NCBI GenBank assembly: GCA_963682055.1 | Contig: OY821749.1 | Location: forward strand, 6,188,336-6,252,335 | Direction: 5' to 3' | Origin: Primula veris | Taxonomy: Eukaryota; Streptophyta; Magnoliopsida; Ericales; Primulaceae | Length of the DNA: 64,000 nucleotides | Shown: one piece after another, positions 1 through 12,577 of the stretch | How the letters are laid out: every line of letters begins with the position of its first letter | How positions within the stretch are numbered: the stretch's first letter is position 1 | Made by a program: the position numbers and the translations under genes | Notes under the pieces: model-generated | Told to the model about the DNA's origin: nothing | What the model saw: the letters and a program-made list of their open reading frames with translations, nothing else | Database searches by the model: none

Positions 1-56
1 AAAGATCTATTTCCTATCAACAAGGTCTTTTACAATCGTGTGGCACAATAGCGAGT

Positions 57-123
57 ACGGAACTCCACAGTTAAGCGTGCTTAGCTTGGAGTAGTACCAG
101 GATGAGTGACCCCCCTGGGAAGT
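57..123 (+). promoter_or_regulatory. 5S rRNA-like Pol III promoter in Cassandra 5' LTR
   Basis: The stretch matches the 3' two thirds of plant 5S rRNA. It has a box A-like AGTTAAGCGTGC (69-80), an intermediate-element-like GAGTAGTACC (90-98) and a box C-like GGATGAGTGACC (100-111) running on to CTGGGAAG. Flanks are LTR sequence and the 5S 5' part is missing, so this is a promoter captured by the TRIM and not a 5S gene. Confidence 0.8.
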
Positions 124-457
124 TGTGCCAAAACGGATAATATTGTTGATACGGGTGTAGCGGTTCGGTCCGTGGGGCTGGATCGTTACAGATGGTATCA
201 GAGCCTCTATCTGGTCGGAAATGTGGGGACTAGCACGTGTATGTGGACCCCTGAAGGACGACGTGCCCGACGAGGACGTCGTGCCTAAAGGGGGGGTGAT
301 TGTGACGACCCAAATTTTCAGGAAGGAAATTCTGTGGTGCGGTTTTGTGCGTCAGTCCCACATCGCCCATATATGAGAGTACTCGTGTGATATATGAGCT
401 TAAAGATCTATTTACTATCAACAAGGCATTTTAAAGCCGTGCGGCATAATAGCGAGG

Positions 458-524
458 ACGGATATCCATAGTTAAGCATGCTTAGCTTGGAGTAGTATCA
501 GGATGAGTGACCCCCCTGAGAAGT
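458..524 (+). promoter_or_regulatory. 5S rRNA-like Pol III promoter in Cassandra 3' LTR
   Basis: This is the second copy of the block at 57-123, with a few changes (box A-like AGTTAAGCATGC; GGAGTAGTATC; GGATGAGTGACC). Its position within the LTR is identical to the first copy. Confidence 0.78.
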
Positions 525-599
525 TGTGCCAAAGCGCATAATATTGTAGATACGGGCATAGCGGTTCGGTCCGTGGGGCCGGGTCGTTACAAAATGTCT

Positions 600-3500
600 G
601 AAATTGACATATTGGAGCAATCATTCACCAAAATACTAGTTTGGAAATTATATTCCATAAGCAGTATCGTGAATTTATATTCACCATGTTCCTTTATCGC
701 TCATCTGTTATTGGATAAGAAAATTGCCCCGGTGAATAGTTTTAATTCTATTGGGTCAATGGCGAATTATTTGCCTGATATTAATGATCTTCTTGTATAT
801 TTTTTTTTCACGAAGCGAGAACCGAGACAAGTGTTATTTGTCTCGAACTGTCGTGATCCCGATGAATCGCCTAGCCAAGCGAGGTTTTAGACAATCGTCA
901 AAATCGAAGACGTGTGGCTCCAAGACAGTTTTTGAAAGGAACGATATGGCCCGTTGTCTCAAAGCAAGAGATAATGTTCAAAGAGCCAACTCTATGCTAT
1001 AAAGACAATGGTCATGCACGGTTACTCCTTAAATAGTTCAAAACTATTATAAAGGTGGAAAATATGATGCTAATGTGGTTAAAGCTAACTGAAAGAAAAC
1101 TCTTGAGACCCCCGATTTTGTGGCTCAAATGAGTTTGGTACCTTTATTTATTGATTTTGATAAATCCTTGAGCCTATTTTTCGCTCATCTGGAATATGTT
1201 TTTCCATTTGGATTATTTTATTTTTTTTCCATTTGGACATACTTTTAGATTTTGGTTTGCCTGTTTATGAAATTTCTCGAAATAATTTAAAGTAATTTGA
1301 GCAAATTCCTTTGACAAATGTGACCAAACTTTAAATTATGAAATTTTAGGCAATACTTGTAGGGAAGTTGGTTTTCTGGAAATAGTGGGTAACCGTGTAC
1401 CACGTAATTTCACCAACTAATTACCTAAAAGAGTCCTTTGTGAGAATGATTCTGGACCTGTCGTTCCAAATCGAAATCTTTGGTAAAACCAAATTGATTT
1501 GTCAAATATGAGGCCTTATACTCATGTAAGTCCTGCCGTACCTTGTTGAGTTATAAAATATTCGAGAAAATCAGTGTTATCTGATAATAGCTCATGAAAG
1601 AATTAAAATTTCTTTACATACCCTCCATTCAATACGACCAAAAGCGTATTTTAGAGGAGTGAAAATGTCTTTCAAGTGGTCGCTGCCACATTCTTTAAAG
1701 CATTTAAAGTTAACTTCTCATTTCGCCTGTCGTCAAAATGATAAATGATTTAAATGATAAAACATGACTGTTTGTACTATCATTCGCCTGTAGTCGATTG
1801 ATAAGAGCATTTTGATATTGTGGCATTGACCGGATGAGATATTTTCGGGTCAAAAGACGATGCTTGATTTATAATTGCATCGCATTTGGATTCTATATGA
1901 GAATATATTTCGTGGTTAATCCGAAATTCATGCCACTAATGCTTACTTTGAAAGACTAGTATGTGTAAAGATCACGAAAAGGACTTGTAGAATTCTTGTA
2001 AAGAATTGAAGGGAGTTATTGTGGAATTATCCAACCATAAGACGGACCATAAATATAAATGATTATGGTTGATGCATCGACAATAAGGTCACATGATTAT
2101 TGTTGTCCATAGAAATACAGCATTTTCCAAACTTTTAGCCCTATCATTAAGTTGATGGCTCATGATCCGGATTATCTTAAAAAGTCTAGTCGACTTGATA
2201 ATTCCGAAGAGTAAGAATCGAAATTTTGATTTATATTACTTGACTTTGGGAATTTAATTTGAACATAATGTTGATTATGTTCCGATCCAAAATGGACTCA
2301 CAGAAACTTTAAGCGGTTGCAAATGATTGCACGTGTTATTTGGTGATGCGTACCTATATATTTCTGTGTGGGGTCATAATACATTGCATATTGCTGTATT
2401 GGTCCGTTTGAGGCCCATAGTCACTCAAAACACTAAATACGTACCAGATGGTTATTGGTTATGAGCCAGACGCCTCATATGAACACGTGTTTGAGTGCTT
2501 AATATTTTGATTGAGCCGCTATAACGTTCAAAATATGGACCTGTGAAGGGGACATAAGTCGATTATGAATCTCATGCCTATCATTTGATAGTGTAACCTT
2601 GGCAAACGATCTATTTACCGGATGATATGTGAAAATGACATCGCTAAGACTATTCTCCCCGTCGTTAGGGGGAGATTTGCATGTTAACATTGATAAGGAA
2701 CGACGTGAAGTAACGTGGCATAACCCACTCAGTCTTAGCTTGATCCCCAAAATTGCACTTAGTGATAAGTAAGTGCATAGCCTCACTCAAGTCTAACTAA
2801 ATGCCAAACGCATTTAATGACTTTATGAGATGTTACGAGATCATTTATACCTGCTCCAAAATGCTTGTAAGGATAGACGTCCCTGTCGGACACCGTGTTC
2901 CAGTGGTAACACGTTGCTTTGGCAGAACCCACCAAGAAAAGGATGCTGCCTTCGGCCGTCAGTTTGTCGTCCTTCCCAAGTTACGAGAAAGTTGACCGGT
3001 TCCTAATTCTTTCAGCACCAGAGGTGGTGACTTGAAACTCGTTTGTCGCACGAGATTATAAAGGATAAATGAGATGTGTGATTTCCTCCTCATCATGAGA
3101 ATCTTGAAATATCTGTCGATCATGATATCTTAGACGATATTGAAGCGAAACGAGACTGTCATTGATTACTTGTTCATATATTTGTAACGACTGATAATAT
3201 GAACAAATTATGACAGGGAACCATGTACCGATGACTAAAGTCAACGGAGAATAGACTGCACTAATGGAAACTTGCAATTCAAGTAAACTCCTTAGCGAAA
3301 GTGTGTTCGGACCTATAGCTCCAACACCACCAATGTTAAACGAGTTCGTTTATTTGATTATTCGTAAAGTGATGAGAATAATGAGATTGTACAATGCTCG
3401 CCTAGTAGCACAAGTCTTCTCTCACACCTCGGAATTGATTACGAGATGGTTGATTTCCTCGTAATGGACATTATAACAGTCCCCTACTTTACCAGTTTAG

Positions 3501-5322
3501 TAGTTTTCGAAAAACTGAGTATGCAGCCATGAATGTGGTCACGATTTTATCTCTATGTGGATTTAGACAAAGAGATATGGATGAAGATACTTGTGTGACT
3601 TCATAATGCTTAAATCAAGTAGTTCCTGACCACGGAACACGATCTCAATTAAATGAGACATTCACTATATGGATTAATATAATCCGAGCGGATGTGGTAT
3701 ACCCGCCTAAGTGAGTACTTCATTAGCTTGAGATACTTGAACAAGTATTATTCCATTACGTGTTTTATTACGCGATCCATTTTTTGATTTGCCTTCGAGG
3801 TAAAGGATCTTGGGAAGACACGGTAGTGACTCGACATGATGATCGAGTCCCGTAAAGATTAAATCTAAGTCCATGATTCAGACTACACCCAGAAGGTGTT
3901 ATGACGCTAAGTCGTCAGATTCTCCCATGATCATTCGATCACTGACATTGATATAGACCCGGTCCGTCCCTGATGAGCGATGAAGAGATATTGAACCATG
4001 ATGTTCATATCTAAGTATAATAAGCGCATCATTGTACTTGGTCTAATATGCTAGGACGAACATCTTGTCTAATATGCTAACACGTTGCCATCAAAATGGA
4101 ATAAAACACATTTTCCCATTACCTTAAGGTAACTGTGGATGAGGGCCTGTCTTATCCCATTTTGCGTCATGAAGTGTATCTACCCCCTTCGGTACTCGAA
4201 TTAACGCAACCCTTTTTCGGTTATATCGATGCCGGTTACTTATCAGACCCGCATAAGTGATATTCCTAACATGGTCTGTTTTTACCATTAGGAATAAGGC
4301 GATATCTTGGAGGTCTTGGAATGACTCCAAATGAATCATTATGATCTACTCGTACTCTAGAAACGACTATAGAGTGTATATGACTTCGAGCTAGTATTAG
4401 CCATATTTGAATTACATATGCTTTGTCTCACGATCCAGATAAAACACTTGTCTTATTTGAGGATAACTTGTTGTTATCGATCAAGAGAGACATGACTTGA
4501 TTATTCTATTTAGCATTTCTCCCCGAAATAAATATTCACATATGAAGTACAAGAGCATTCCGTCGCATGCACGTTCTATTCCATATTTGGATTTTACTAC
4601 ACCCAGTCGTGTGTAAGTAAATGAAGCATCCAGTCGAATGCTCGTACTCTTTCTTGAAATATGAAATCTTTGCACCAAGTCGTGTGCAAGTGAGGGGGAG
4701 CATCCAGATGAATGCTTATTGCACTAATTATTACTTAGTCGAAATCTTCGTAACCTGTCATGTGCAAGTGAGGGAGAGCATCCAGTCGCATGCTCGTGTA
4801 CTCTTTTTTTCATTAGACCAAGGTTTTTTTCCACTGGGTTTTCCTTGGCAATGTTGGGTTTTCCTTGGCAATATTTTTAGCGAGACACGTTTCCATCATA
4901 TCTCACTTAAGATTGCCGAAATTAGGGGGAGTATCTTGTTGTATATTTCTTACCACTGTGTACTCTTTTGTCATTCGATTAGAGGTTTTTCCTACTGGGT
5001 TTACTCTAGCAAGGTTTTGATGAGTCACCTGTTTTGTGGTTGATCCTCTATTACTACCACCGTTGCACTCTTTTTTCTTAGATCAGAGATTTTCCCATTG
5101 GATTTGCTCTGACAAGGTTTTGATGAGGCGTATTATTTTGTGGTTAGTTAATTACATGGAATTTCGGCCTATATCATTCGGCTCCACAATTTCTCCTAGA
5201 TACCGGTTTTGTCCCACACTGGGTTTTTCGGCCCTAAGGTTTTTATGTGTTTAGCACTGTGAATTAACTCGACTCAGATCGACAGCATGAAGACGAAGAA
5301 TTTAATACGTCAAAAGGGGGAG
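600..5322 (+). pseudogene. Heavily decayed Copia retrotransposon (IN-RT-RNase H order)
   Basis: No long frame survives, but translated pieces in changing frames follow Copia order. A GAG-pre-integrase-like piece lies near 1830-1980. The integrase core is at about 2060-2230 and the integrase C-terminal part at about 2280-2500, followed by the usual linker at 2560-2790. RT begins near 3390-3450, where ARLVAQ is readable. The RT segment corresponding to the family's DVVTAYLYG motif is near 3530-3600. The RNase H segment with YIDAGYLSDPHK is near 4220-4260. Stops and frameshifts are numerous and transitions look abundant, as expected for an old methylated copy. No 5' LTR is visible; the left side abuts the Cassandra TRIM. 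The domains place it in Ty1/Copia; the lineage is not resolved. Confidence 0.75.
4560..5322 (+). repeat. Degenerate tandem repeats in the 3' non-coding part of the decayed Copia element
   Basis: A motif of the form GTGTGCAAGTGAGGG...GCATCCAGTCG...TGCTCGT recurs at about 4605, 4680 and 4760. A second motif (CACTGGGTTTTCCTTGGCAA and variants) recurs at about 4835, 4855, 4990, 5090 and 5215. Such repeats before the polypurine tract are common in plant Copia elements. A purine tract (AAAAGGGGGAG, 5312-5322) ends the region. Confidence 0.6.
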
Positions 5323-5560
5323 TGTTGTAGGATATTATTGGCCATCTTGGGCCTTACTCTATTGAGCTTATCTTGGGCTTTCCTAGCATATATAACCCTA
5401 CCATCTATTATATAAAGAGGGTCATGTATCTTTTGATATATCTCTCTAACACTCATATTAATGAATAAACACTTCGTCTGTTGTCTCTTATATATCTCTC
5501 TCTATATCTATACATATCTCATATATATATACCGAGCTAATATGTCACACAAAAGATTAA
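5323..5560 (+). repeat. 3' LTR-like sequence of the decayed Copia element
   Basis: It starts with TGTTGTAGGATAT directly after a polypurine tract, the expected position and terminal TG of a Copia 3' LTR. It contains a TATATAAAG-like promoter motif near 5410. The 3' boundary is not clear because the region runs into CT/TA-rich simple sequence. No partner LTR is in the window. Confidence 0.5.
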
Positions 5561-5657
5561 TCAAATTATAAATTGTATTTTATGTATATTTGGAGTGATA
5601 AATATGTCTTTCATTAACTAGTGAGTGTGATAGTTGTGTGCAAGTTGTGTGTATAGG

Positions 5658-6859
5658 CAGGGGCGGAGCCAATGTACGCCTAGTAAGGGCTGTAACCCCT
5701 GCTGAAATTTGAAAAACTATTATTTTATATGTATTTGTTAATCAAACTCTAATGTAGCATAATTATTCAATATTAAAACCAGAATGTTTGATGTGATACT
5801 TGCTTGTTGGTTCGAATCTGCACAGAGAAATTATCCTATTTTGGCTTTTTCTAAAAATATTACATTGGTACTATTATATGTGTATTATATGTTGTGATAA
5901 TAACATTTTTTTGTGTTTTATTTTTACAAAAAAAAAATAGTTTATAAACATTGTATGGTTTCTCAAAATCTTCATTAATATTGAAATTTAAAACAATTAG
6001 TGCATACATGTAGTTGTACTAAATATAAATAAACTATATAGTATGAATTTATAAAAATGCAATTGATTCTTTATTGTCATCGTTCAATTTAACCAATCGG
6101 AAAAGAATATTGAAGAATTGAAAACATTATTTGCAAAACGCTTATCAAATCTAAAAAAAAAAAACATATATATAAATTATATTATGCACCCGTTCAACCG
6201 AAATTATTAGTCTGCCATGTGTATAACATCGCCCAATAGAAACTTATCTACTTTGAGTCTACCAAAAGGGACAAATGTTGATTGTCAAGCAATTAAAATT
6301 GAAAAAAAAAAACTAGTATCTTTCGAGTAAATTGTCATTTATTGAAAGTTAAGAAACAAATTTTGAACCACGTCAATAATGAAAGAAAACTTAATATCAT
6401 TATATTGATTATGCGCATGTGTTATTCATTAACAAGGAAACCCATGAATCGATCAAATGATTAATATGCAAATCAAAATGAACTGAATAATACCATTTTA
6501 GAAAGTGATACACCAAATCTGAATGTATAAAAGGAATATATTTTAAAATGTTGAACAAGAAACAAATAAAATGAACAATTATTTTGGTCCATTTTATCTG
6601 CTATATGCTAAAAGGCATATAACAAAATTAAACCAATGATTTATTTCAAAAATAAATAAATTAAACCAATGATATTAATTATGCATGTAAAGGTTGTTAA
6701 TTATTGAATAAAATAGCAAAAGTTCTAGTAAAAAAAGAGAAAGAAAGTGTAGTTGTGAGGTTTGAATCCGGGTCTCCTAGATGTAAATAGAAATCCCTAC
6801 CATTAGGCTAACGACATATTTGATGATAATATGCGTTATATACATTGGATCCGCCTCTG
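5658..6859. mobile_element. Non-autonomous hAT-type DNA element (about 1.2 kb)
   Basis: Terminal inverted repeats are visible: CAGGGGCGGAGCCAATGTA at 5658-5676, and the reverse complement of the right end reads CAGAGGCGGATCCAATGTA (6841-6859). CAGGGGCGG termini are typical of plant hAT elements. Flanking 8-mers (TGTATAGG left, TATGTGGG right) match at five of eight positions, so the target duplication is at best decayed. The interior is AT-rich with no transposase. Confidence 0.7.
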
Positions 6860-8180
6860 TATGTGGGTATATATGTACACACCTTATACTCAAAATTTGG
6901 TACGCATATTGGTGGTTGATTTGGGTTTTAGCCAGAGAAATTAAGAAGTATAAATAGAATTCGTTTTAGTTGATTTTTCGTACTTTCGTGGTGTACCATT
7001 GTTGTTCCAGGTAACTGCAATTCAATCTGTTGGGAGTAATTGAATTGATTTAACCATTAAGTTTTTGAGATGTGTTAAAAACATACATGGACGAATTTGA
7101 GAACTGTAACGACTAAATGAATCCATTGTTTCTTCTGGTTGGAAAGGCATGTGATAATCATGATACCTTATCAATTTCTTAGTTTCAGTTTGGTCTAAAA
7201 ATAGTAAATTCAAGTATAGCAAAATATAAGTAAAGTCATCTCCTAGATATATTTGGCTACCTAGCACCACCAAAGTTGAATCGTTGTTTTGTTGTTGTTT
7301 TGAACCTAAGATTATAAGCTCGTTCTATCACCCATAGTGCGCAAATTGTGGTTTCATACCTTTTCTATAAATGTTCTTAAGTGATTTAGTATCTTTTTCT
7401 AGCATTGTTGTAGACTGGTGAATATAGTACATGTGGACGATCAAAACAGAGTTTGTTAATAATTTCAAGTGTTCAAAAAACTACAAAGTCTAACTATGTA
7501 ATTAGATATGCATGCTCGAATGAACTATTTTTATTTAAAGATTATGCTAGAAAACTCTCCTTAGTAAGACATAGTTACTTTGGTTGTCAAGCCTTCTCGG
7601 TTAAGCGTATATGTTACCCTTTGACTTAATAAACATGTCTACTATTTGTGCTAGCTAATACATTTACATTCTCAAGAGTTGATCTTGGTGTTGTGTTACC
7701 TTTGTTGTTTAGTGATGATTTCGGCTACTGGACTTTCGCTATCTAGGGTGCACTACTCCACCACTTGGTGTAGATAGAGGGTGGAAGAAAGAGAGAAAAG
7801 AAAATATGAATCGTATAGACATTTTAGTAGCCGGAGGAAAAGTAAGCAAGCAAACACAATTTCTATGGTAGCGGGGAGTGAAATGGGAGCAGAATAAATC
7901 TTTTTATCAAAGGATAAAAAAGAATGGGTCCGGGATAAAATCAGTCACTTCAAATAGTTTCATTGCACCGACCCATAATATCTTTCAGAAATTTCTAGCG
8001 AAGCTGAAGTGCTATGTTTTATTCTTTAAAAGGTGGGAGAAAAGATAAAACGAAAACAATGATATTATCCGACGTAGAGATCTTCGTGGCTCACATATTT
8101 ACGCAATTAAGGTGGCTCCGTTAGTTAAAAAGTACGTGTTGAATGGTATTTCTATTAGCAATATTTCTAGTACTATATAT
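6860..8180. other. Gene-free intergenic stretch
   Basis: AT-rich sequence without a convincing reading frame, RNA gene or repeat boundary. The longest frame (7273-7022, -) has no recognisable motif and no counterpart elsewhere in the window. It lies just outside the region duplicated in unit B. Confidence 0.5.
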
Positions 8181-10343
8181 TAGCAACATGGAAACTTAGC
8201 TGTCAACTTCTATCGATGTTTAGTCTGTTTGATTACTCCACCCTTGAGAAATGTATATAAAGTGAGAATTGTTTACGAATTTCCTTTCTAAATTACTTTG
8301 CTAATGTAGACACATTCGGTCGCACTCTCACACACTTCAGCTATCTCTTTTTATAAATTAAATTTTTGAGTTTACACACCACAAAAAAACATCACTATAC
8401 CATCATAAAATCTATTATTAAAGTGAGTGTCATTATAAGTAGCAACATACAAGCAACGATTTTTATTTTTATTTTGCTATAATATTGCTAAGTTTAGAGA
8501 TAAATTTTGATTTCAACAATGTTTGTGCGCATAGACAAGAGTGTGAAGTGTGTGGAAACAAATATCGTGAAAGAAATAAAAAATGAAAAAAAAATATCCC
8601 CCTATTATTCTGCAACTCTTATCAAACTTATTTCCCCTGAACTAATTTATGAGTTGTCTATATTAGAGAAACATTGGATTGTTTTAACAATCAACACTAA
8701 TTAGGAATTGCTGTGATGTTACAATCCAATATAACAGTATGAAGAATGAGAGAACATCTGCCGCATATATATTGAAAATATTAACACGTGTCCCACCAAG
8801 TCTGTTAGAGAGATAGCCAAAATGGTATTGGAAAACAACACGTGAACCAATAAACAAAACCCACGTTATTATAGCTAAAGTAGGGCCTATATGGATCATA
8901 AATTTCACTAATGTTTTCATTTCCCCACCGAAAATGACTCGTCCCTCAGAAGATTCTAAAAGATGTGGCAATTAAAGAGAAAACCAGCGCTAAAGAGCTT
9001 ACGTGTGTGGTCCAGATATGACACGTCGGAAATGTCTTACTGCTCTTCTGTACCGTCACGCACCTTCCCACACTTCCCTTCATCCACACATGTTTTTAAC
9101 ATTCGTCAAATTAAAATACATCATAACACAAAATACTTTGAACCAAAAGTGATTTTTATTATCATTTTAGTATTAGACATTCTGTTGTAAATCAAGTTTT
9201 GTTAAATTTTACAACGTTCAATTTACCATTACTTTAGCAATAGAGTATGTGATAATAAATTGACATTTTTTTATTGTAAATGACAGATTTACTTTTCTAC
9301 AAAAACTAACGAGTAGTCCTATACGGTGTCTACGGAGTCGATTTGACCGTTTGCTATGTTTATTGTTTGTATCATGCAGAAGCTCCTTTCAAAAGCTGAA
9401 GTTAAGCAAACTTAATTAATGTTATATATAAATCTTCGGGAAAATGAATAGTAACAACAAATATTACATAGACATAAAGAACACTACAATGTAGTATTTC
9501 GAATTCCAATTATTTCATTCATAGAACATGTTGAATTTTTCTTTTATCATTTAGTTACGTTAATAAAAGGTACGTATAATATATAAGACTGTTGTTAAAC
9601 CACAGTCATAATTTTATTTAGGTTACCGAAAAAGAAAAAAAAGTCTCAAGATTCTGGCATACAGTAAAAGGAAGCAATATGAGAAACACAATAAATAAAT
9701 ATGGACTAAAAAGGATATAAGGGAGAAATATATCATAAGGAAAGAAAACTATTGATAGAAAAAATATTGCAAAAATATATTTGGGAATTAGTAATTAAGA
9801 CATAAATGTTACGAATACTTACACATGTGTAAGTCTATTTGAAAAGGAATTACTCTTATTAAAGTATTCAATTTTGATAAACTATATTAAATAAGTGAGA
9901 CGGCGGTTTCTTATATTAAATAGAGTTTCTTGATAAGTATACGATAAACATAAACCAATGTGGGGATGAATCGCAGCCATTCCTTTGTTTTCTTCTTCTA
10001 AATTATGATTAATATATTTTCATCTTATTCGTAATGCTAGTATATATAAATGTGGTTGGCTTCGAATGTGTTTTCCTTGTGTGATCAATTACTCAAATTT
10101 ATGGTACATTCATAACTGAGACAACTCATATCAAACTCTAAGAAAATAAAATGAATGTATGATGAAAAATCACTAGTGCTTAATTTTGTATTCCGTCGTG
10201 GACTTTGTTATTTTCCCAAATTTTGCAACATAAAAAGAGGGACATTTAGCAGGGGAAAGGGAATTAAATGGAAATTGATTTTGAGAGATTTAACCGGTGG
10301 AATAAAGAAACCATACAGAAGAGTCTTTTTCAAATACTATATC

Positions 10344-10351
10344 CACGTGGC
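10344..10351. promoter_or_regulatory. Distal G-box/ABRE (CACGTGGC) upstream of AHG1-A
   Basis: CACGTGGC sits 2.23 kb before the AHG1-A start inside a roughly 100-bp block (10340-10440) that is conserved upstream of all three copies. In C the block is closer to the gene because the 1-kb insertion is absent. The motif is the classical ABA-response element bound by bZIP factors; its function here is inferred. Confidence 0.5.
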
Positions 10352-10669
10352 GTAGCAAATTGATGCCATGACCGGCAAACTGGTATATTTCGGGCAGCCA
10401 TTATCGAGTTGGGCCCCTGACCTAGTCCAACAAAATATTGAGTTAATAACAATATAGTCCATATAGCTTTAGACTTTAACACAATTATATAAAATATGAA
10501 AGTAATTCTCTAGTTTAGCATTTTGTTTTAAAATATTGTAGAATTTATTTACACGTGCTCACTTTTACGTAAAATAGAGGGAAAGTCTATGAGACTTAAG
10601 CATCCTAGTAGCGAGCTGCTGTAAAGTTAGCTAGGTCGCAATTTATGTCTAACCGTAAAGCTATTGTTT

Positions 10670-11695
10670 TGTCCATCGATCCGATAATAGATTTTTTGTT
10701 TTTATTTTCAATGTTCATTATTATTAAATAATAATGTACGTTAATATAGGTTTCACAGGAACAACCTCTAAATTATTAAAATAAATAAAAAATACATAAC
10801 AACAAAAGGTTCACACCTCTAAAAACTCACCTAAAGCATCTTTACCAAGAAAAATAAATGAAATCAACTCCAATAAGACGTAAATAAAAATATAACTCAT
10901 CTCAACAATTTACGTATAGCAGTGAAATATTATTGAATGAGATAAAACAGACGAAACGTCAAAAAAAGACAAAGATAACAAAACAAAGGACTCGATGCAG
11001 ACGAAAGAAACTCAGGCAAGATCTAGTATTCTACTTTTCGCGGCTCAATAATCACAATCGGAGTGTCATCACACTAATTATCCGATCTAAATTCGCGTCC
11101 AATGCCTGGAAACTCAAACATAACCCAATGCCCTATTATGTCGTTACCCATCGACACAATCGTCAATTAAAGCCAAACACTCAATCAAATCATCAACATC
11201 AACACATAAAGACAAGCTCCGCCACCACCCCAACATAAAAGATTGAATCGAAAAAAATATAATACAAACACTAAATTAGAAAAAATCAAAAATAACTTTC
11301 AAATAGCTCTCAGTTCATCCAATAAGTACCAACTTTCCAACTAGCATATTGACGATCTCATGAAAAGACGAGTAAGTTAATCCACATACCTGATCAATGA
11401 CCAAGATTTACAAAGGAGAAGTCGTAAAGGTAATTAATTTGTCGGTCTTTTAAGTGTTGTCGGGGTGTCAACACAGTATAACCCGATATATAAATATAAC
11501 ATATAAGCCAAAAACCCAATATCGATAGCCCAAACATGCAATTTCAGTAAAAAACCATTGGCACAAACTCATCGAAACTCCGGATACCAAAAAAGTTATA
11601 ATCAAAAAAGGTACCGTATTCGATCTAAAATCGGATGAAATCGGACAAAAGGAGGAATCAAAGGTGGGCCAGGAAATAGGGGTGAGAAGCGCTAA
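10670..11695. mobile_element. About 1-kb insertion shared by arms A and B, absent in C
   Basis: Upstream of copy C the sequence runs from TTGTTTTGTCCA almost directly to GGAAATTAATTGC (44625-44650). In A (and mirrored in B, about 39305-40330) about 1.0 kb is interposed. It begins TCGATCC after an A and ends CGCTAA before a T, formally compatible with Helitron ends, but I see no clear terminal hairpin. A 101-codon frame inside (10933-11238) has low-complexity composition and no known domain. It could also be a deletion in C. Confidence 0.4.
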
Positions 11696-12439
11696 TAGAA
11701 ATTAATTACTTTTTTCGTCATAATTATTCGGTTTCATTGTATAATAAAGTGGACACAAGATATAAAATTAAAAAGAGTATTAAAAACAATCAACTGAACT
11801 TTAACCTGTTGGTAATACAAATGCCATAAAAAAAAATTAAAAATACATAACTTAAAGAAAATGCCATAAAAAAAAATTAAAAATACAAAGACCGTCAAGT
11901 ATGGTTAGAAAATAGCATGTCTTATCCAACAATGGTAAAACATAAATTCATAGAAGAGAACACCAATTTCGACATCGATCTGAACTAAGCCAAATTATAA
12001 CTGACTAATTTTGCTCGAAAATTGATTTAGTAATTAGTCAAACTAATTACAAAACTCCATTGAGAACGACATGCAAAGTACATGCATCACACGTGAATAT
12101 AAATACTAAATTAATTAGTCATATAAACAATCAAATTTTATATTATTTTTAAAAAACAAGGACCCTATAAAACTGACTAGATTTGTCTTCGAGTAAAATA
12201 AGAGCACAGATAATCATATACAAAGAAATATATAATAAAAATGTACATGGGTAATTATTCGTTGTACGGTTTATTATTCACTAAAATGTTTGTCAATTAT
12301 GAAAAGGAACAAATATGTTGGACCCAAAAATATTTATTTATTTTCTAACAAAACACATCACTATCTTCGAAGTGATACCATGCAATAAAAACATAAAAGT
12401 ACAGGGTTTGTTTTTGTAATAAACTATGGGAAATGCAAA

Positions 12440-12535
12440 ACATCAACCACGTTGCTGTCTACTCCCCTTCTCTAAGTAGCACATAGTACATATATGCAAA
12501 CACGTATACCTACTTTTCCATATATATACTTCGAA
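12440..12535 (+). promoter_or_regulatory. Proximal promoter block of AHG1-A
   Basis: The last 140 bases before the start codon are strongly conserved in all three copies. They include CCACGT (12447-12452; ABRE core ACGTGG on the other strand), ACACGT (about 12500), and TATATATA (12521-12528), a candidate TATA box 50 bases before the ATG. An RY-like CATGCAA lies at about 12380. ABRE plus RY elements are typical of seed/ABA-regulated genes, which fits AHG1, but this is inference. Confidence 0.5.
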
Positions 12536-12577
12536 AGCGATGTTAGGATGACACAAAGTGTGTGAAACCTAACCATC

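Larger units (their letters stand above)
1..591 (+). mobile_element. Cassandra-type TRIM retrotransposon, left end cut by the window
   Basis: Two direct repeats flank a short non-coding centre. Bases 1-190 align without length change to 402-591, so the 5' LTR lacks its first 101 bases, which lie outside the window. The complete 3' LTR is 301-591 (291 bp), starting TGTGACGACC and ending CGTTACA. A primer-binding site matching initiator Met-tRNA (TGGTATCAGAGC, 193-204) sits two bases after the 5' LTR, and a polypurine tract (AAAGGGGGGG, about 288-297) precedes the 3' LTR. The internal part is only 110 bp and has no coding capacity. Both LTRs contain a 5S rRNA-like block, the hallmark of Cassandra TRIMs. 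The family moves only with proteins supplied by other elements. The target-site duplication cannot be checked here. Confidence 0.9.

Noticed and set aside
57..130. A 5S rRNA gene
   Set aside because: Only the 3' two thirds of 5S is present and it is embedded identically in two LTRs; it is the Cassandra TRIM promoter.
193..205. tRNA-like TGGTATCAGAGCC sequences (also at 46932 and 53151)
   Set aside because: They are primer-binding sites complementary to initiator Met-tRNA next to LTRs; no cloverleaf is present.
10933..11238. 101-codon frame upstream of AHG1-A (and its mirror at 40069-39764)
   Set aside because: Low-complexity Lys/Thr/Gln/Asn/His-rich, no domain, and inside an insertion absent from copy C; its conservation simply reflects the recent A/B duplication.
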